This document shows, piece after piece, positions 62,200-64,000 of a DNA stretch of 64,000 nt; positions within the stretch are counted from its first letter, which is position 1, and every line of letters begins with the position of its first letter. Both the position numbers and the translations under genes were made by a program. Origin of the DNA: CALBPI01 sp038529355 (GTDB lineage: Bacteria; Pseudomonadota; Gammaproteobacteria; Steroidobacterales; Woeseiaceae); NCBI GenBank assembly GCA_038529355.1, contig JBCBDU010000005.1:1-64000 (forward strand). The letters are read 5' to 3'. The notes beneath the pieces were generated by a model. It was not told the DNA's origin, ran no database searches, and saw only the letters and a program-made list of their open reading frames with translations.

Positions 62200-62697
62200 A
62201 TGCTGTTGACGGCACTGCGCGCACTGGTCCTGAGCGTCGCCTTATGCGCGTCTGTCATGGCCACTGACGTTGGCGATATCCCGCACGACGAGTTGGGTAA
62301 GCTTGACGGTGTGGTGGTGAAACTGTCGGACAGCCCGGGTACGGTTCGGATCGTGTCGTTTTGGGCGACATGGTGTGCGCCGTGCCTGCGCGAGCTGCCA
62401 GTGCTGGTGCAGGTTCAACAACAGATCGGCAGCGATTTTCTGCAGGTTTATGCCATCAACTATCAGGAATCCAGGAGCAAGTTTGAGCGTTTGGTCGCCC
62501 AACTGGACGACTCCAGCGTGATCTACTTGCGCGATCGCAAGGGTAAGACCGGTCGCAGGTTTGGTGTCGATGGTATTCCGCACACCATACTGATCGGCAA
62601 GGATGGTCGTATTGCCTACCAGCATATTGGTTATGGCACATCGACCATTGATACGATGGTCGAGCAGATCAACAGTCTGCTGCAGGCTGAACCATAA
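62200..62697 (+). CDS. TlpA/ResA-like exported thioredoxin
   Basis: 165 residues with AAAGGAG before the ATG. A signal peptide (LRALVLSVALCASVMA) ends near residue 21; a periplasmic thioredoxin fold follows with the active-site pair C59-C62 in SFWATWCAPC and the cis-proline motif DGIPHTILIG. Such proteins reduce disulfides in the periplasm, often for cytochrome c maturation or oxidant defence. No partner genes are visible nearby, so the substrate is unknown. Confidence 0.85.
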   Translation: MLLTALRALVLSVALCASVMATDVGDIPHDELGKLDGVVVKLSDSPGTVRIVSFWATWCAPCLRELPVLVQVQQQIGSDFLQVYAINYQESRSKFERLVAQLDDSSVIYLRDRKGKTGRRFGVDGIPHTILIGKDGRIAYQHIGYGTSTIDTMVEQINSLLQAEP

Positions 62698-62782
62698 CGT
62701 CGCCGCGAATTTTGGTATGGTTCTGGTCATGGCGATAGCCGCGAACGGATCAGTGGCAATGTCACGTACGGAGGGTTAGGTG

Positions 62783-63352
62783 ATGATCAGAGGTTTTGTC
62801 TGTTGTGCAGCGTTAGCAATCGTTGCGTCATTACAAACTGCCAACGCCGAAGAGGGGCTGTTCGTCGCGGTCGGGATTGGTGGTGCCGACGTTGACTACG
62901 ATGGCCCGTTGTTTGCCTCCGATGATCCGGTTGAATTCGATAGCAGCAGTTCGCTGCTTGCCGGTGAAATTCTGGTTGGCTACGAGTTTGCCAACGATCT
63001 TTTTGTCGAAATCGGAGAGCGCGGCTACGCGTCGTTCAATCTAGGTCTTGGCGATCAGATTTCACTGTCCGCGATTCGTACCGGTCTCGGTTACAGCTGG
63101 TCCAGCGAATCGAGACTGGGGATTGTTACCAAAGCTGGACTGGCGTTTTGGGATCTAAGAGCCCGAGAGTCTTTCCTGTTCAATCCGGGTCCGGAAGAGC
63201 AGACGCGCCAGCAGGGCACCGATCTGTTCCTTGAAGCAGGTGTCGAGTTTCGCTTCACCGATGCATTCCGGATGGGCTTGTCATGGGAATATGTTGCTGT
63301 CGACTTTGGCGGTGCGTCATCGGTGATGGCAACGTTCAAGTTTGTACCCTGA
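62783..63352 (+). CDS. Small outer-membrane beta-barrel-like protein
   Basis: 189 residues from the ATG at 62783, 7 nt after GGAGGG. The signal peptide ends SLQTANAEE. The mature protein has alternating aromatic/hydrophobic strands separated by glycine- and acid-rich turns, beginning LFVAVGIGGADVDYDG and ending GASSVMATFKFVP. This is the layout of 8-stranded OmpW/OmpA-like barrels (OMP_b-brl). It lacks a peptidoglycan-binding domain. The specific family and function are not recognised. Confidence 0.7.
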   Translation: MIRGFVCCAALAIVASLQTANAEEGLFVAVGIGGADVDYDGPLFASDDPVEFDSSSSLLAGEILVGYEFANDLFVEIGERGYASFNLGLGDQISLSAIRTGLGYSWSSESRLGIVTKAGLAFWDLRARESFLFNPGPEEQTRQQGTDLFLEAGVEFRFTDAFRMGLSWEYVAVDFGGASSVMATFKFVP

Positions 63353-63380
63353 GTGTGTCACCGTGCGAGGCCGCGATTGA

Positions 63381-63430
63381 GACGGCTAACGGCCGTTTGA
63401 CGCACTGCACGTTGAAGGCCGTTAGTTGTT
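63381..63430. terminator. Inverted repeat between convergent genes
   Basis: Arms 63381-63394 and 63417-63430 form a 14-pair stem with several G-U pairs; the inner 9 pairs, CTAACGGCC/GGCCGTTAG, are perfect. The loop is 22 nt. It sits between the barrel-like gene and ygfZ, which converge, so a terminator is the simplest reading. The T-run on either side is poor. Confidence 0.4.
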
Positions 63431-63487
63431 CTGATCGCCGTTTGTTATGACTCGTTGTGATCGGCGGTGCGCTGGGCGATTCGCCTG

Positions 63488-64000
63488 TTAGCTACCCGGT
63501 TTTGCTGGCTGCAGCGTATTGCCGTCGGCCAGCGTGTGCGTAGCATTGGCGTCCTTGTCGGCAACCACGATAGCGGCGTAATCGCCTGCGCCGGCAACCA
63601 GACGGCCCGTCTTGCGGTCCCCAATCATTGCGACTTGTTCCGCGGCATCGCTGATGGGTGTGGTTGCACGGAACAGTCGGGCGCGCCGTTTCACACTGCC
63701 CAGATGCTCGGTACGCGCAACCACTTCCTGGCCGGTATAGCAGCCTTTGCTAAAGCTTAAGGCGTCGACCTGATCCAGACTGAGCATGTGTGGTGTGAAC
63801 CCGCCAACTGCGTGCGCGGCGATATCGAACACGCCGTTTTGCAGCCTCTGGGTGCGCGATTGCGCGGCAGCGTCGTACGATGCCTGCCCGACACTGACCA
63901 GCGCCTCATGCGCGCTGCCAAAACGCCATTGAGCCAGCGCGTGCGGTATCCCGGCGTCATCGACCGCCACGACGCGCACATCGTCGGCAACGAGTGCGTC
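63488..64000 (-). CDS. ygfZ: tRNA-modifying/folate-binding protein YgfZ (5' part outside window)
   Basis: The C-terminal 170 residues of a longer gene; the frame stays open to the window edge, so the start lies beyond base 64000. The family signature is intact: FSKGCYTGQEVVARTEHLG, which in YgfZ contains the conserved cysteine. YgfZ is a folate-dependent factor for iron-sulfur enzymes such as MiaB and is related to GcvT. The partial state comes from the window boundary, not from gene decay. Confidence 0.9.
   Translation of the reverse strand, partial: DALVADDVRVVAVDDAGIPHALAQWRFGSAHEALVSVGQASYDAAAQSRTQRLQNGVFDIAAHAVGGFTPHMLSLDQVDALSFSKGCYTGQEVVARTEHLGSVKRRARLFRATTPISDAAEQVAMIGDRKTGRLVAGAGDYAAIVVADKDANATHTLADGNTLQPAKPGS

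Noticed and set aside
1..64000. tRNA, rRNA, CRISPR, transposase or prophage genes
   Set aside because: None of the intergenic gaps holds a cloverleaf, repeat-spacer array or mobile-element terminus that I could see, and no protein resembles a transposase, integrase or phage structural gene.

Overview
The window is a stretch of bacterial chromosome, moderately GC-rich, densely packed and almost entirely chromosomal core. Lipid A genes (lpxD-fabZ-lpxA-lpxB), kdsA, bamA, skp, nlpD and OmpA-type proteins show a Gram-negative cell. The run map/rpsB-tsf-pyrH-frr-uppS-cdsA-rseP-bamA-skp-lpxD-fabZ-lpxA-lpxB-rnhB-dnaE-accA-tilS-pyrG-kdsA-eno-ftsB-truD-surE-pcm-yqaA-nlpD is gammaproteobacterial. The tail nlpD / Mth938-like / RpfE-like / recJ-prfB-lysS resembles the order I know from Xanthomonadales-like lineages. 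I cannot name a genus. I see no tRNA, rRNA, CRISPR array, insertion sequence or prophage, and no gene-free stretch reaches 300 bases.

Layout. 1-7.7 kb: a three-gene surface locus (two exported DUF11-type proteins, then a 1964-residue protein with an internal OmpA-like domain), with a strong terminator hairpin inside the 5' end of the giant gene. 7.7-13.8 kb: yoaA-tsaB, then phoB-phoR-phoU and dsbB. 13.9-17.1 kb: a stand-alone AraC-type regulator with a VOC protein, then dapE and a Tat-exported dienelactone-hydrolase-like protein on the minus strand. 17.2-21.9 kb: pstSCAB. 21.9-27.8 kb (minus): yffB-dapD-dapC-glnD-map. 28.0-47.5 kb: translation, undecaprenyl and phospholipid synthesis, outer-membrane assembly, lipid A, DNA polymerase III alpha and accA-tilS. 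47.5-56.4 kb: pyrG-kdsA-eno-ftsB-truD, smr (minus), surE-pcm-yqaA-nlpD. 56.4-64 kb: Mth938-like (minus), RpfE-like-recJ, prfB with its programmed frameshift, lysS, a TlpA-like thioredoxin, a small barrel-like protein, and the 3' part of ygfZ (minus, cut by the window edge).

How the parts work together. PhoR/PhoB with PstSCAB and PhoU form a complete phosphate-sensing circuit. Matching candidate Pho boxes, each followed at about 10 nt by a -10-like hexamer, precede both phoB and pstS. The pst operon sits exactly between dapE and yffB-dapD-dapC, genes that otherwise form a lysine/diaminopimelate group, and looks like an insertion into it. The 28-47 kb block builds the envelope: UppS and CdsA supply lipid precursors, RseP is the sigma-E pathway site-2 protease, BamA and Skp assemble outer-membrane proteins, and LpxD/FabZ/LpxA/LpxB make lipid A.

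Most unusual signals. Both places where gammaproteobacteria usually keep MEP-pathway isoprenoid genes are empty: dxr is missing between cdsA and rseP, and ispD-ispF between ftsB and truD. The rpoS slot after nlpD is also empty. A promoter-like pair followed by a 17-bp closing stem, an 84-nt structured loop and a T-tract suggests a small RNA or leader between tilS and pyrG. Two tandem hairpins separate rpsB from tsf.
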